Positions 63,772 to 64,000 of a DNA stretch of 64,000 nt are shown in pieces (positions within the stretch are counted from its first letter, which is position 1; each line of letters begins with the position of its first letter). The stretch is from Gloeocapsa sp. PCC 7428. GTDB taxonomy: Bacteria > Cyanobacteriota > Cyanobacteriia > Cyanobacteriales > Chroococcidiopsidaceae. Both the position numbers and the translations under genes were made by a program. The notes beneath the pieces were generated by a model that did not search any database, was not told the origin of the DNA, and was given only the letters and a program-made list of their open reading frames with translations. The stretch covers positions 3,720,001 through 3,784,000 of the forward strand of contig NC_019745.1 in assembly GCF_000317555.1 (NCBI RefSeq), given 5' to 3'.

Positions 63772-64000
63772 TTACTATTTTTTATTTATAACAATTCTGA
63801 ATTGTTTAGGCACTCTCACTATTTCTTTCCTTAGTGGTGCAGAAAACGCTGTCGTCCATGGTCAATGGTCTGATCAGGAGAACGTCACCACTTGCGAGAA
63901 CTCAATGCGAGCGTCTTAGACTTGCTGGTAGTGCTTCAAGACATAGGCTTTCAGAGGGCTTCGCTGGGGCAGTGGGGTGAAAGTAGGCAAGCTCAGTCGC
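63772..64000. other. Window-edge stretch, origin unresolved
   Basis: An AT-rich start is followed by GC-rich sequence. On the plus strand a frame without stop runs from about 63885 to the edge (LRELNASVLDLLVVLQDIGF) but has no clear start or ribosome site. It could be the edge of a gene or an insertion sequence. No family recognised. Confidence 0.3.

Overview
The window is cyanobacterial chromosomal DNA. Evidence is the frequent HIP1 octamer (GCGATCGC), genes for NDH-1 subunits restricted to oxygenic phototrophs (NdhM, NdhS), a probable cytochrome b6 haem assembly factor, the cyanobacterial families DUF3155, DUF3611 and DUF3598, a LpxB-related protein and an Omp85 protein. Gene content and moderate GC fit a Chroococcidiopsis/Gloeocapsa-like or Nostocales relative, but the species cannot be fixed from the sequence alone. 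Nearly all intergenic sequence is unique, apart from short heptamer tandem arrays that recur at about fourteen places.

Layout. 1-6050: a siderophore island on the minus strand (AraC/PchR-type regulator with a Fur-box-like site in front, TonB-dependent receptor, FecB-type lipoprotein, MFS exporter cut by the window edge). 6384-13256: an accessory stretch with an RTX calcium-binding protein, a decayed IS630-type element (8341-9244, ends and TA target visible), an NB-ARC/WD40 protein whose WD40 array has collapsed, a DUF2993 protein and a broken GNAT gene. 13572-16880: a glutamine amidotransferase-like protein and two UDP-sugar genes (UDP-glucose dehydrogenase and UDP-glucuronate decarboxylase). 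17388-26390: an antiporter with universal-stress domains, a HAS-barrel protein, ndhS, an alpha/beta hydrolase, an SLH porin-like protein, a GAF histidine kinase, DUF3155, and a PadR/CCB1-like pair. 27135-38336: housekeeping genes (DUF3611, serS, rseP, nth, a DMT permease behind a structured leader, rpsN, aat, PAP2, DUF3598, def, FHA-PrsW). 38347-50063: a PP2C phosphatase, ndhM, leuD, tRNA-Glu, a histidine kinase overlapping a SRPBCC gene, an RHH-like protein, an HNH nuclease and small conserved proteins.

50528-54127 holds the most interesting unit: rtcB, a sulfotransferase-like gene, a G3E (COG0523) GTPase and archease in one tight same-strand run. This joins the RNA ligase and its activator with a putative metallochaperone. 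It is followed by a HicB/HicA pair with a PIN-toxin remnant, a lipase-like protein, an ABC-2 exporter, the LpxB-related protein, an Omp85 outer-membrane protein, a Ser/Thr kinase and a DUF2459 protein.

Best leads beyond the genes are: the rtcB-archease cluster; a near-identical palindromic hairpin (AGTGTAC-GAAR-GTACACT) before rtcB and before the antiporter gene; a leader at 31072-31220 with mutually exclusive pairings that could hide or free a Shine-Dalgarno sequence; and the dispersed period-7 arrays.
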